Assembly (NCBI GenBank): GCA_050283925.1
Contig: JBNOAI010000006.1
Span: forward strand, 290,654-354,653
DNA length: 64,000 nt
Direction: 5' to 3'
Source: ZC4RG25 sp023428365
GTDB taxonomy: Bacteria > Pseudomonadota > Alphaproteobacteria > Rhizobiales > Hyphomicrobiaceae
Part shown: piece after piece, positions 9,083 through 18,287 of the stretch
Layout: every line of letters begins with the position of its first letter
Position numbering within the stretch: position 1 is the stretch's first letter
The notes under the pieces: model-generated
Seen by the model: only the letters and a program-made list of their open reading frames with translations
What the model was told of the DNA's origin: nothing
Database searches by the model: none
Position numbers and translations under genes: made by a program

Positions 9083-9192
9083 AACTAATTCGAGGTGGGT
9101 ACGTTTCGTCGCTGGCCACTGGTCATTGCCCCCTAACCTCGATCGGTGGTTTGAGGGTGCCTCTAGGTCTCCCCCCGACGAGGCACCCTTTT
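9083..9192 (+). ncRNA. putative small RNA, copy 2 of a tandem pair
   Basis: This is the second copy of the element at 8860-8968. It starts AACTAATTC, has the same core TCGATCGGTGGTT after a C run, and ends in a perfect terminator. The terminator loop carries a pyrimidine run (TCTCCCCCC) that could pair with purine-rich ribosome binding sites, as in several alphaproteobacterial regulatory RNAs; that is inference. The facing gene ends at 9243 on the other strand, so there is nothing downstream for it to lead into. Confidence 0.5.
9154..9192 (+). terminator. Rho-independent terminator of small-RNA copy 2
   Basis: AGGGTGCCTC (9154-9163) pairs perfectly with GAGGCACCCT (9180-9189), with a 16-base C-rich loop and T run 9189-9192. 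A GTC/GAC pairing may add an inner stem. Confidence 0.8.
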
Positions 9193-9242
9193 CTCGTTTT
9201 CCGACGATCGCCGGGGCCGTTTGCACACGGGCCTATAGACTG

Positions 9243-9689
9243 TCAGCGCGCCCGGGCGGCTGCGAGCTTCTCGTTCGCGAGTTCGAGCCGATCGCTGAGT
9301 TCGCGGATGATGGCCATCGACAGCTGAGGGACCTGCTGGACGATGTGCAGGAAGGTCATCTTGTCGATCCGCAGCGCCTGCACGTCGCTGTGTGCGACGA
9401 TCCGAGCTGTCCGCGGCTTGTCGCACAGCACGCCCATTTCACCGATCAGTTCGGTTACACCCAGGCGCGCGAGGAGAACGTTGGCGGCGTTTGTCACTCT
9501 GATAACGTCGACCTCGCCTTCCAGGATAATGTAGACCGCGTCCGATACGGCATCCTGATCGAAGAGAACCTCGTCCTTCTTGTAGGTGATGCGCTGACCG
9601 GCGAACGCCATCAGCTTGAGCTTGCTGATTTCCATGTCCCGAAACATCGGGATTTGCTGAAGCGTCCTGATCTCGTCTTCTATCGACAC
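9243..9689 (-). CDS. cyclic nucleotide-binding domain protein
   Basis: A 148-residue protein consisting almost entirely of one Crp-type cyclic-nucleotide-binding beta-barrel. The phosphate-binding cassette region reads IGEMGVLCDKPRTARI near residues 82-97, with the Glu and Arg that contact the cyclic nucleotide. A short helical tail follows (ELSDRLELANEKL). There is no helix-turn-helix, so it is not a Crp/Fnr transcription factor but a free-standing sensor or partner subunit. It lies 57 bases downstream of the degenerate ABC protein on the same strand and is probably co-transcribed. The ligand is not predictable. Confidence 0.8.
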   Translation of the reverse strand: MSIEDEIRTLQQIPMFRDMEISKLKLMAFAGQRITYKKDEVLFDQDAVSDAVYIILEGEVDVIRVTNAANVLLARLGVTELIGEMGVLCDKPRTARIVAHSDVQALRIDKMTFLHIVQQVPQLSMAIIRELSDRLELANEKLAAARAR

Positions 9690-9746
9690 AACGTCACTCT
9701 CATCCTTGATTGGCTTGGCAGGCTGCGACCCCAGCCAACTTTGATC

Positions 9747-12470
9747 TCATGATACCAGTTCTTCGTGACCTGTTTTGTTTTCTACGCGCAGGCGCGGGCC
9801 ATCAAATAGAATGATGCAGTCGAAGCCCGTCGTTCCAATGCCGTCGGGAATGCTGACAATGAGCGTTCTGCCGGCCATTTCGCGGCGAAGGTTCGCCAGA
9901 ACCGGCTCGATATCGACGCGATCATACGCCGAGAGCGCGCCGTCGACGACCATGACATCGGGCCGTTTGATCAAACATCGGGCGATGTCGATGGCGGTGC
10001 GCTGACGCAGATCAAGGTTCTTTCCGCCGGGGCCGACGTCGAAATCGAGGCCAATGAGATGCACCACATGGTCCAACCGGCAATGGGTGAGCACCTCCCG
10101 CATGATGGTGGAGATCTTGCGGTCGGCGTCGGGCAGGTCGAAGGCGAGGCGGCCGAACAGGACGTTGTCGCGGATCGAGGCCGACATCATGAACTGGTCA
10201 GGCTCATAAAAGTCGATTGCCCCGCCCTTGCCGAACTGGCTGCGCATTTGCGTGCGCGCCTGGACGATCCGTTGCCGTAGATCGTCATTGAGAAGGCGGA
10301 ACCGATGCCGGGGCTCGATATAGCCCAGAGCATAGCTGACCAGCATCGCTTGGCCTTGTGGGTTCAGCGACGTGGTTTCTGCGCCCGGGGGAAGACCCAT
10401 CAGCATTTGCTTGGATGCTGCCATGGCATCGGCGCCAATGAACGAATACCGTTCGAAAAGCGGATCACCAGGCGCGACGCCGTCAAACATCTCGATCGTC
10501 GTCTCGGCGATCATCCGGCCGATGCTCAGCAAAGGATTCAATAGGCCGGTTTGCGACAGCACGGCCATGAACTCCGGATTGGACGCCAGTTTTGTGCCGT
10601 CGAGCATCCCGTCGGCTGGGATGCCGAACAGGAGGTTCTCACCGATGGTGGCGTTGGCATTGTAGCGGGCGGGATCGAATGGCTCGACATAGCGTTCCAT
10701 CTCGCTGGATCGCAGTCGTTCCGCCATGGTGCGCCGGGCGACGAGAAACCGCTCGCGCACGTCGTCGCCGCAGTCCGGACCAAGCCTGCCGAGCAGACCC
10801 AGCCGATAGATGTCGTTATCCAGCCCAATGGCGGTGAGAACTTCGAGCAGGCGCCCCGCCAACTCATCAGGGCTGGATAGGCCGGCGGCCCCGTAATCGA
10901 TCCAGTCATCACCCGGGGCAATGATCAGATTGCCGCTGAGCATGGCTTCTTCGAACAGGCTGCGTTCTTCCTTGCTGCGGATTGCTGCTGGATCGCGTGT
11001 CGGAATGGCTCGGTGCAGCGAGAGGATAACGTTGTCGCGGATCGATCCCTGGAAGAGGCTCGGATCATTGCTGGTGAAGGCGACCAGGCGGGTGGCGGCC
11101 GCGGTCGAGATTTCGGTGAGCTTGCTGCCGCCGATCCGGATGGCGCCTTTGTACTCGGAGATCTGGCGGCCAAGGGCGCGGGCAAAGGCGCTGCGACCGC
11201 TGCCGGGTGGACCCACGAGGGCGACGTGGGCCGGACGTTCGATGAGGAGGGTCGCCGTATCCAGAAGCGTGGTGCCGAGCCGATCGGTAATCTGTAGGCC
11301 CTCGATGCTGATGGGGCCTTTCGTGAGACTTTCGTGATCGTCGGCGTTCCCGTCGCGCAGCAACCGGTCATCGCCCAGCTGAGCGATGATCTGCTGATAC
11401 TTCACGTTGACGTCCATCCGCTGCTGATCCCAGTCGATCAGTTCTTTGATCGGCGGCGGAAGGTCGCGATAGGCGGCGATGACGGCAACCAGCTGGCCAA
11501 GGTCGAGGCTCCCGGTTAACGCAAAATACCCGCCGACTGAGAAGAACAGAAACGGCGTGAACTGCGAAAGCAGGTTGTTCAGGAATTTGACCGCGAACTT
11601 CCGTTTGAACAGGTTGGCGCGGATGTCGAACAGGCGGCTCAGCCGTGTGCCGATTTCAGCCTGCGTGTAGGGGATAGTCCCATGCGTCATGATCGCGGGA
11701 GCCCCCTCGACCAATTCACCGATCCGCCCCGCCAGTTTGCGTGAGTTGATCTGGCGCTCACGCCCCAGCCGGATCTGCTCGCGCCGCAGGATGGGAATGA
11801 CGATGGCTTGAAGCAGGACGATGACGAAGGCCAGAAGGCCGAGCCAGATGCTTTGGACCATGATGAAGATCATGGCCGTGAGCGCTTGCGTGCCCAGAAA
11901 CGCCGGTTGGATGAAGGCATCTCCGATGAAGCCGCCGATGGGCTCCACCTCATCCTTCACCATGCTGGCGACTTCGGCCGGCTTGATAGCGCGGATCTCC
12001 TCGGGACGGAAACGGAGAAACTGGCCAACAAGGTCATAGCGCAGCCGCCGGAGCATCCGCTCGCCAAGGATACCTTTGCTCAGGTTGATGGCATACTTGA
12101 AGCCGCCGTTAATCAAGACCAGCAGCAGATAGATCGCGCTCAGCGCGAAGAGAAACTGCATCTGGTTGAGCTGAATGCCGCCCACCAGCCAATCCGGGAG
12201 CCAGCTCCAGACGGCGGTCGCCGGGACTGTGTCCTGGCCCCCACGGAAGGCGTGTGCCTGCAGCGCGTCGTTGACAATGCGCTTTGGAATTTCGAGGGAT
12301 ATCCAGTAGAAGGGGAGGGAAAGCAGAATAAGCAGCAGGATGGCGATCTGATCCCGCCGGCTGTGCTTCCAGACGAAGCGAAAAATATTCTGCTCCAAGC
12401 CTGCCCTCCGCCGTAAGTCGGGCCTTCCGCTGCCGAGCAATCGGGACAAGCTGCGCGAAAAACTTGTCAT
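9747..12470 (-). CDS. ABC-exporter-like membrane protein with degenerate ATPase domain
   Basis: A type IV ABC exporter-like protein of about 907 residues, far longer than the usual ~600. The membrane domain has hydrophobic segments early in the protein and after residue 100. The nucleotide domain is aberrant: Walker A reads GPPGSGRS (Lys replaced by Arg), Walker B reads VMVVDG (catalytic Glu replaced by Gly), the signature is LDLRQR rather than LSGGQ, and no switch His follows (LIVSIPDGI). About 330 extra residues separate Walker A from the signature, and the motif normally found once after the Q loop occurs three times (SIRDNV, TIGENLLFG, SIRDNVLFG). An ATG at 12521 would add 17 unconvincing residues. 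It is divergent from carB and likely in an operon with the cyclic-nucleotide-binding gene. Substrate unknown. Confidence 0.75.
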   Translation of the reverse strand: MTSFSRSLSRLLGSGRPDLRRRAGLEQNIFRFVWKHSRRDQIAILLLILLSLPFYWISLEIPKRIVNDALQAHAFRGGQDTVPATAVWSWLPDWLVGGIQLNQMQFLFALSAIYLLLVLINGGFKYAINLSKGILGERMLRRLRYDLVGQFLRFRPEEIRAIKPAEVASMVKDEVEPIGGFIGDAFIQPAFLGTQALTAMIFIMVQSIWLGLLAFVIVLLQAIVIPILRREQIRLGRERQINSRKLAGRIGELVEGAPAIMTHGTIPYTQAEIGTRLSRLFDIRANLFKRKFAVKFLNNLLSQFTPFLFFSVGGYFALTGSLDLGQLVAVIAAYRDLPPPIKELIDWDQQRMDVNVKYQQIIAQLGDDRLLRDGNADDHESLTKGPISIEGLQITDRLGTTLLDTATLLIERPAHVALVGPPGSGRSAFARALGRQISEYKGAIRIGGSKLTEISTAAATRLVAFTSNDPSLFQGSIRDNVILSLHRAIPTRDPAAIRSKEERSLFEEAMLSGNLIIAPGDDWIDYGAAGLSSPDELAGRLLEVLTAIGLDNDIYRLGLLGRLGPDCGDDVRERFLVARRTMAERLRSSEMERYVEPFDPARYNANATIGENLLFGIPADGMLDGTKLASNPEFMAVLSQTGLLNPLLSIGRMIAETTIEMFDGVAPGDPLFERYSFIGADAMAASKQMLMGLPPGAETTSLNPQGQAMLVSYALGYIEPRHRFRLLNDDLRQRIVQARTQMRSQFGKGGAIDFYEPDQFMMSASIRDNVLFGRLAFDLPDADRKISTIMREVLTHCRLDHVVHLIGLDFDVGPGGKNLDLRQRTAIDIARCLIKRPDVMVVDGALSAYDRVDIEPVLANLRREMAGRTLIVSIPDGIGTTGFDCIILFDGPRLRVENKTGHEELVS

Positions 12471-12570
12471 CGACAAGTGACATGAGACATACGGCGCAGG
12501 CGTAAGGCAGGGATTGCTCATGTTGGGCTATAGCCAAACGCTGCGCACTGCAATAGAACACGGCCCCGTC

Positions 12571-15500
12571 ATGCCAAAACGAACAGATATCAAGTCGATC
12601 CTCATTGTTGGTGCGGGACCGATCGTCATCGGTCAGGCGTGCGAGTTCGATTATTCGGGCACGCAGGCCTGTAAAGCGCTCAAGGCTGAGGGCTATCGCA
12701 TCATCCTGGTGAATTCGAATCCGGCCACGATCATGACCGATCCTGAGCTGGCTGATGCAACCTATATCGAGCCGATCACCCCGGAGATCGTCGCCAAGAT
12801 CATAGCGGCCGAGCGGCCGGATGCCTTGTTGCCGACGATGGGCGGACAGACCGCGCTGAACACCTCTCTGGCGCTGCACAAGCAGGGCGTTCTGCAAGCC
12901 TACGGCGTTGAAATGATTGGCGCCCGGGCGGAAGCCATCGACAAGGCGGAAGACCGCCAGTTGTTCCGCGAAGCGATGAAGCGGATCGGCTTGGAAACGC
13001 CGCGCTCGATGCTGGCGCACAACATGCCCGAGGCGCTAGCGGCGCTGGAATTCGTTCGTCTACCGGCCATCATCCGTCCGTCGTTCACGCTCGGCGGTAC
13101 CGGCGGCGGTGTGGCCTACAATAAGGAAGAGTTCGTCGAGATCATCGAGCGCGGGCTCGATGCGTCTCCGACCGGCCAGGTTCTGGTCGAGGAAAGCGTC
13201 CTCGGCTGGAAAGAGTTCGAGATGGAGGTGGTCCGCGACAAAGCGGATAACTGCATCATCATCTGCTCGATCGAGAACGTCGATCCGATGGGTGTCCACA
13301 CCGGTGATTCGATCACGGTGGCCCCGGCGCTGACGCTGACCGACAAAGAATACCAGATCATGCGCGACGCCTCGCTGGCCGTGCTGCGCGAGATCGGCGT
13401 CGAGACCGGCGGCTCGAACGTGCAGTTTGCGGTCAATCCAGCCGATGGCCGTCTCGTGGTCATCGAAATGAACCCGCGCGTGTCGCGTTCGTCCGCGCTG
13501 GCATCAAAAGCGACCGGCTTCCCGATTGCCAAGGTCGCGGCCAAGCTGGCGGTTGGCTACACGCTCGATGAGCTGGAAAACGACATCACGGGTGGCGCGA
13601 CGCCAGCGGCCTTCGAGCCGACGATCGATTACGTCGTCACCAAGATCCCGCGTTTTGCGTTCGAGAAGTTCCCGGGTGCCGATCCGACGCTGACCACGTC
13701 GATGAAGTCGGTCGGCGAAGTCATGGCCATCGGTCGGACGTTCGCGGAAAGCCTGCAGAAGGCGCTGCGGTCGATGGAGACCGGGCTCACCGGCCTGGAT
13801 GACATCACCATCGAGGGATTGGGCCAGGGCGACGACAAGAACGCCATTCGCGCGGCGCTGGGCCGTCCGACGCCGGATCGCATCCTGAAGGTGGCACAGG
13901 CGCTGCGTCTCGGGCTCGATCCGGAGCAGGTGCAGGCTTCGTGCAAGTTCGATCCGTGGTTTATTGCGCGCATCCAGGAGATCGTTGATCTGGAAGAGCG
14001 CGTGAAGGCCCATGGTCTGCCCGCGCAGGACGATCAGTTCCGGATGCTCAAGTCGATGGGCTTCTCGGATGCGCGGTTGGCCCGCCTTTCAGGTCTGACC
14101 GAGGCCGACGTCAGCAGCCGTCGCCGGGCGATGGGTGTTGTTCCGGTCTATAAGCGCATCGATACGTGCGCGGCGGAGTTCGCGGCACCGACCGCTTATA
14201 TGTATTCGACCTATGAGACGGGCCTTTCAGGTGCGCCTGCCTCCGAAGCACAGCCGTCAGATCGCGAGAAGATCGTCATTCTGGGCGGTGGTCCGAACCG
14301 TATCGGCCAGGGCATCGAATTCGACTATTGCTGCTGCCACGCTTGTTTCGCCCTGACGAATGCCGGGTACGAGACCATCATGGTCAACTGCAACCCGGAG
14401 ACCGTCTCGACCGATTACGACACCTCGGATCGCTTGTATTTCGAGCCTCTGACGGCGGAAGACGTACTCGAGATCATCCGCACCGAGCAGACCAACGGCA
14501 AGGTGAAGGGCGTTATTGTCCAGTTCGGTGGCCAGACGCCGCTGAAACTCGCGGCGGCCCTCGAAGCGGCGGGTGTGCCGATTCTCGGAACGTCGCCGGA
14601 TGCCATCGACCTCGCGGAAGATCGTGACCGCTTCAAAGTACTGATCGACAAGCTGGGTCTGAAGCAGGCCGATAGCGGCATCGCGCGTTCGCCGAGTGAA
14701 GCCCGCGCCGTGGCCGATGGGATCGGCTATCCGGTCATGATCCGGCCGTCCTACGTGCTGGGTGGGCGCGCCATGGAAGTGGTGCACGACGGCTCGGATC
14801 TGGATCGTTACGTGGCGCGGCTCTCGGCGACGCTCGACCGGCCGTCGGAATTGATGGTGTCGGATCGTCGTCCGCTGCTGATCGACCGCTATCTGTCGGA
14901 CGCCATCGAGGTCGACGTCGATTGCCTCTCGGACGGCAAGGATACGTTCATCGCCGGCGTGATGGAGCACATCGAGCAGGCCGGTATCCACTCCGGCGAC
15001 TCGGCGTGTTCGCTGCCGCCGCATTCTCTGGCGCCGGAACTGGTTGAGGAACTCGGCCGTCAGGCACGCGAGATGGCACTGGCACTGAATGTCGTCGGTC
15101 TGATGAACGTTCAGTTCGCGATCAAGGATGGTGTTGCTTACGTGCTCGAGGTCAATCCGCGCGCCTCGCGTACGGTGCCGTTTGTCGCCAAGGTCATTGG
15201 TAAGCCGATTGCGTCTATTGCGGCGCGTATCATGGCGGGCGAGCCGCTTGCCAGCTTCGGGCTGAAGCCGCTGACGCTCGATCATATCGCGGTCAAGGAA
15301 GCCGTGTTTCCGTTCGCGCGCTTCCCCGGCGTCGATCCGGTGCTGGGCCCGGAGATGCGATCAACCGGCGAGGTCATGGGTCTCGATCGTGATTTTGCTG
15401 TCGCGTTCGGCAAGAGCCAGCTCGCGGCCGGTCAGGCGCTGCCGACGGAAGGAACGGTGTTCGTTTCGGTCAAGGACTCCGATAAGGAGGGCATCCTTGC

Positions 15501-15843
15501 GCCGGTGCGCGCGCTCGTTGAAGGCGGTTTCCGCATCATCGCGACTCGCGGTACGCGCCGTCATCTCGAAGCGCATGGCATCCCGTGCGAGCACGTCAAC
15601 AAGGTTCTGGAAGGACGTCCACATATCGTTGACGCCATGAAAAATGGTGAAATTGCCATAGTTTTCAACACGACTGAAGGGGCGCGGGCCTTGGCTGACT
15701 CCCAGGACATCCGTCGCACGGCCTTGCTCAATCACATCCCCTATTATACAACACTCGCAGGTGCGATCGCGGTTACCAGGGCCATCAGGGCGCTGAAGTC
15801 CGACACGTTAAAGGTCGCACCACTGCAGAGCTACGTAGGGTAA
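12571..15843 (+). CDS. carB: carbamoyl-phosphate synthase large subunit
   Basis: The 1090-residue synthetase subunit that makes carbamoyl phosphate from bicarbonate, ammonia supplied by CarA, and two ATP, for arginine and pyrimidine synthesis in the cytoplasm. Two homologous ATP-grasp halves are visible, beginning at IKSILIVGAGPIVIGQ and EKIVILGGGPNRIGQG, each followed by its metal-binding motif (EMNPRVSRSSAL; EVNPRASRTVPF). A C-terminal MGS-like allosteric domain (FRIIATRGT) is intact. ATG at 12571 gives MPKRTDIKSI, the family N-terminus; the frame is open to 12514 but those residues are not conserved. No carA is in the window. Confidence 0.98.
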   Translation: MPKRTDIKSILIVGAGPIVIGQACEFDYSGTQACKALKAEGYRIILVNSNPATIMTDPELADATYIEPITPEIVAKIIAAERPDALLPTMGGQTALNTSLALHKQGVLQAYGVEMIGARAEAIDKAEDRQLFREAMKRIGLETPRSMLAHNMPEALAALEFVRLPAIIRPSFTLGGTGGGVAYNKEEFVEIIERGLDASPTGQVLVEESVLGWKEFEMEVVRDKADNCIIICSIENVDPMGVHTGDSITVAPALTLTDKEYQIMRDASLAVLREIGVETGGSNVQFAVNPADGRLVVIEMNPRVSRSSALASKATGFPIAKVAAKLAVGYTLDELENDITGGATPAAFEPTIDYVVTKIPRFAFEKFPGADPTLTTSMKSVGEVMAIGRTFAESLQKALRSMETGLTGLDDITIEGLGQGDDKNAIRAALGRPTPDRILKVAQALRLGLDPEQVQASCKFDPWFIARIQEIVDLEERVKAHGLPAQDDQFRMLKSMGFSDARLARLSGLTEADVSSRRRAMGVVPVYKRIDTCAAEFAAPTAYMYSTYETGLSGAPASEAQPSDREKIVILGGGPNRIGQGIEFDYCCCHACFALTNAGYETIMVNCNPETVSTDYDTSDRLYFEPLTAEDVLEIIRTEQTNGKVKGVIVQFGGQTPLKLAAALEAAGVPILGTSPDAIDLAEDRDRFKVLIDKLGLKQADSGIARSPSEARAVADGIGYPVMIRPSYVLGGRAMEVVHDGSDLDRYVARLSATLDRPSELMVSDRRPLLIDRYLSDAIEVDVDCLSDGKDTFIAGVMEHIEQAGIHSGDSACSLPPHSLAPELVEELGRQAREMALALNVVGLMNVQFAIKDGVAYVLEVNPRASRTVPFVAKVIGKPIASIAARIMAGEPLASFGLKPLTLDHIAVKEAVFPFARFPGVDPVLGPEMRSTGEVMGLDRDFAVAFGKSQLAAGQALPTEGTVFVSVKDSDKEGILAPVRALVEGGFRIIATRGTRRHLEAHGIPCEHVNKVLEGRPHIVDAMKNGEIAIVFNTTEGARALADSQDIRRTALLNHIPYYTTLAGAIAVTRAIRALKSDTLKVAPLQSYVG

Positions 15844-15876
15844 ACCCGGACTGTAGGCCCGGTTTTTCCCTCGCCC
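15841..15876 (+). terminator. possible terminator after carB
   Basis: AAACCCGG and CCGGTTT form a short stem with one bulged C, followed by TTTT, directly at the carB stop codon. It is weak but well placed. Confidence 0.4.
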
Positions 15877-15972
15877 AGCCTTTCGTTCTGTTGGGGCTGG
15901 CAAAACATCCGGAAGTGAGTGAAACTGCGGGCATGTCCCGGCGTTTGTTTCGCCGGTGAGGAGACGTGAATA

Positions 15973-16452
15973 ATGACGACTGAACGCGTGCCGATGACCG
16001 TCGAGGGCTATCAGAAGCTTGAGGAGGATCTGCACCGCCTCAAATCTGAGGAGCGTCCGCGCATCATTCAGGCGATCGCTGAAGCTCGTTCGCACGGCGA
16101 CCTGAGCGAGAACGCCGAGTATCATTCCGCCAAGGAAGCGCAAGGCATGAACGAGGCCAAGGTCGCGGAGCTTGAGGACAAGCTGTCGCGCGCGGAGGTC
16201 ATCGATCCGAAGTCGCTATCCGGCACCACGGTGAAGTTTGGCGCCACGGTCAGCCTCGTCGACGAGGATACCGAGGAGAAGGTGAAGTACAAGATCGTCG
16301 GTGAGCTTGAGGCCAACGTCCGCGAAGGCAAGATCTCGATCGGATCGCCGATTGCGCGTGCGCTGATCGGCAAGTCGAAAGGCGAAACGGCCGAAGTGAC
16401 CACGCCCAAGGGCAGCCGCTCCTACGAGATCGTCAACGTCCAATTCAAGTGA
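15973..16452 (+). CDS. greA: transcription elongation factor GreA
   Basis: A 159-residue factor that enters the RNA polymerase secondary channel and stimulates transcript cleavage in backtracked complexes. The N-terminal coiled coil has the acidic tip region (LSENAEYHSAKEAQ, about residues 43-56). The C-terminal FKBP-like domain ends with EIVNVQFK, and the length matches the family. GAGGAG lies ten bases before the ATG. The stop codon lies within a hairpin shared with the convergent Lrp gene. Confidence 0.96.
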   Translation: MTTERVPMTVEGYQKLEEDLHRLKSEERPRIIQAIAEARSHGDLSENAEYHSAKEAQGMNEAKVAELEDKLSRAEVIDPKSLSGTTVKFGATVSLVDEDTEEKVKYKIVGELEANVREGKISIGSPIARALIGKSKGETAEVTTPKGSRSYEIVNVQFK

Positions 16453-16474
16453 TCCGGCTTCCTGCCTGATCACT
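16448..16474. terminator. shared convergent hairpin between greA and lrp-type gene
   Basis: AGTGATC (16448-16454) and GATCACT (16468-16474) are perfect inverted copies that contain the stop codons of both convergent genes. No T run follows on either strand, so it may act as a weak or Rho-assisted bidirectional end. Confidence 0.4.
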
Positions 16475-16949
16475 CCTCCGGAACGCTGATTGGAACACCG
16501 GCTTCGCGCTTGACGCGGCGGATGGCGAGCGCGGTTTTGACGCTCGCCACATTCGGCGCTGCGGTCAGCTCCTGCAGTACGAAGTTCTGGAAGGTCGTCA
16601 GGTCCGGTGCGACGCACTTGAGGACATAGTCGGTCTCGCCTGACATCATGTAGGCCTCGCGCACCAGCGACCAGCTCAGCACGCGATTCTCGAAGGCGCG
16701 GAGGTCAGGTTCGGCTTGGCTGTGAAGACCCACCATCGCGAACGCGTCGAGTTCGAAGCCAAGCATTCGTCCGTCGACTTCAGCATGATACCCAGTGAGG
16801 AAGCCAGCTTCCTCCAAGGCGCGCACGCGGCGAAGACACGGCGGGGCGCTGATGCCGACGCGCTGGGCCAGGGCCAGATTGGTGATCCGTCCATCGGCTT
16901 GCAGTTCCTTCAGGATGCGCCAGTCGATGGTGTCGAGGCGGGCTCGCAT
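16470..16949 (-). CDS. Lrp/AsnC family transcriptional regulator
   Basis: A 159-residue feast/famine regulator. The N-terminal helix-turn-helix spans about residues 7-50 (TNLALAQRVGISAPPCLRR), and the C-terminal effector-binding RAM domain follows (MSGETDYVLKCVAPDL). Family members bind amino acids and assemble into octamers. The target is unknown; neighbours do not suggest an amino-acid operon. The gene converges on greA, and its ATG is at 16947-16949. Confidence 0.9.
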   Translation of the reverse strand: MRARLDTIDWRILKELQADGRITNLALAQRVGISAPPCLRRVRALEEAGFLTGYHAEVDGRMLGFELDAFAMVGLHSQAEPDLRAFENRVLSWSLVREAYMMSGETDYVLKCVAPDLTTFQNFVLQELTAAPNVASVKTALAIRRVKREAGVPISVPEE

Positions 16950-17101
16950 GGGTGAGGCTCGCTGGAATTTCGTTTTCGACCTTCGGCCGATCCTGTGCTG
17001 ATAGGGCCGACGGAGGAAAACCGCAACAGTTGGGGTGCAGGCAAAGGTGTGCGGCGGCGCGCATCATCGACAGCGGCCATCGGCTCAGCGACAACATCCG
17101 C

Positions 17102-18133
17102 ATGCATGAAAAGCTCAACGGTAGGGCAAGCCGCCCGCGCGGCATACTGGCTGGAGCGTCGGCCTGGCTGATCTCGGATGGGCGCGCTGGGATGGTCGTC
17201 CAATGCCGCGGCGTCGCTGATGCGCTGGGCGTCGACTATCAATCGAAAATCGTTGCACCGCGCGGCATCTGGAAACTGATGGCGCCGTGGGGACCTGTCG
17301 CACCGTCTGAGCGGCCCGACGTCCCCGGAAGTCCATTTGCTCAGCCCTGGCCGGATATCGTGATTGCCAGCGGTCGCGCCAGTATCCCTTACGTACGCGC
17401 TCTGCGGCGTGCTTCGAAGGGGCGGACGTATACGGTGGTCCTGCAGGATCCGCGCAGCGGACCGGACACGGCGGATCTGATCTGGGTGCCGCAGCATGAC
17501 AAGCGGCGCGGGGCCAATGTCATCACATCGCTGACGTCGCCACACAGTCATACGCCGGAACGTATTGCGGCGCGACGGAAGCAGCTTCCTGCCGATATTC
17601 TGGCGCTGCCGCAGCCGCGTGTCGCGGTCATCCTCGGCGGCAAGAACGGCAGTTACGCGTTCACGGATGGCGATGATCAGAGGTTCCAGTCGGGCCTGGA
17701 ATCGATCGGGCGTCTTGGAGCCAGCTTCATGGTGACCCCATCCCGGCGCACGCATCCGGAGTTGCGCGAAGCCGCCGATGTTGCGACGGGCCCGTTTCCG
17801 CGGATTTTCTGGGATGGGGAAGGGCCTAACCCGTACGCGGATTTTCTCGCGGCGGCCGATTGGCTGGTGGTCACGGCCGACTCCGTCAATATGACCGGGG
17901 AATGCTGTGCGACGGGACGGCCGGTGTATGTGTTCGAGCCATCTGGCCGCAGCGGGAAGTTCGGGCGGTTCCACGAAGCGCTCAGGGCGCAGGGCATGAC
18001 ACGCCTGCTCCCCCCGGTGTTGCGACAACTCGAGCACTGGAGCTATCCGCCGATCGATTCCGCTGCCGAGATCGCCGCCGAGATCGAGCGCAGGTATGTC
18101 TCGCACCAGCAATCGGCAAGGATAACGGACTAA
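17102..18133 (+). CDS. ELM1/DUF1022 family protein
   Basis: A 343-residue protein of the family that includes plant mitochondrial fission factor ELM1; the bacterial members have a glycosyltransferase-B-like fold and no firm function. Recognisable segments are AWLISDGRAGMVVQC, VILGGKNGSYAF, MVTPSRRTHPEL and VTADSVNMTGECCATGRPVY. The frame is open to 16952, but the conserved start corresponds to the ATG at 17102. It stands alone between the Lrp-type regulator and a protease gene. Confidence 0.78.
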   Translation: MHEKLNGRASRPRGILAGASAWLISDGRAGMVVQCRGVADALGVDYQSKIVAPRGIWKLMAPWGPVAPSERPDVPGSPFAQPWPDIVIASGRASIPYVRALRRASKGRTYTVVLQDPRSGPDTADLIWVPQHDKRRGANVITSLTSPHSHTPERIAARRKQLPADILALPQPRVAVILGGKNGSYAFTDGDDQRFQSGLESIGRLGASFMVTPSRRTHPELREAADVATGPFPRIFWDGEGPNPYADFLAAADWLVVTADSVNMTGECCATGRPVYVFEPSGRSGKFGRFHEALRAQGMTRLLPPVLRQLEHWSYPPIDSAAEIAAEIERRYVSHQQSARITD

Positions 18134-18287
18134 ACTCCGTCCAGATCGCGAACGCGACGGAACCGCCGCGTATCAAAGGCGTTCGATCGGGCGGCTGATC
18201 AAGGCAGTCCGGACATGGGCTCGAGCCTAGGAATGAAAGCCGTGGTGGGGCAGAGGTGAGATACAGCCGTCGACGTGGAGCTGACGG

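Noticed and set aside
14257..15285. 342-codon open frame antisense to carB
   Set aside because: Arg- and His-rich shadow of the conserved carB frame, with no family-like sequence.
16910..18112. 400-codon open frame antisense to the ELM1-like gene
   Set aside because: Low-complexity Arg/Pro-rich translation, and the plus strand carries a recognised family.
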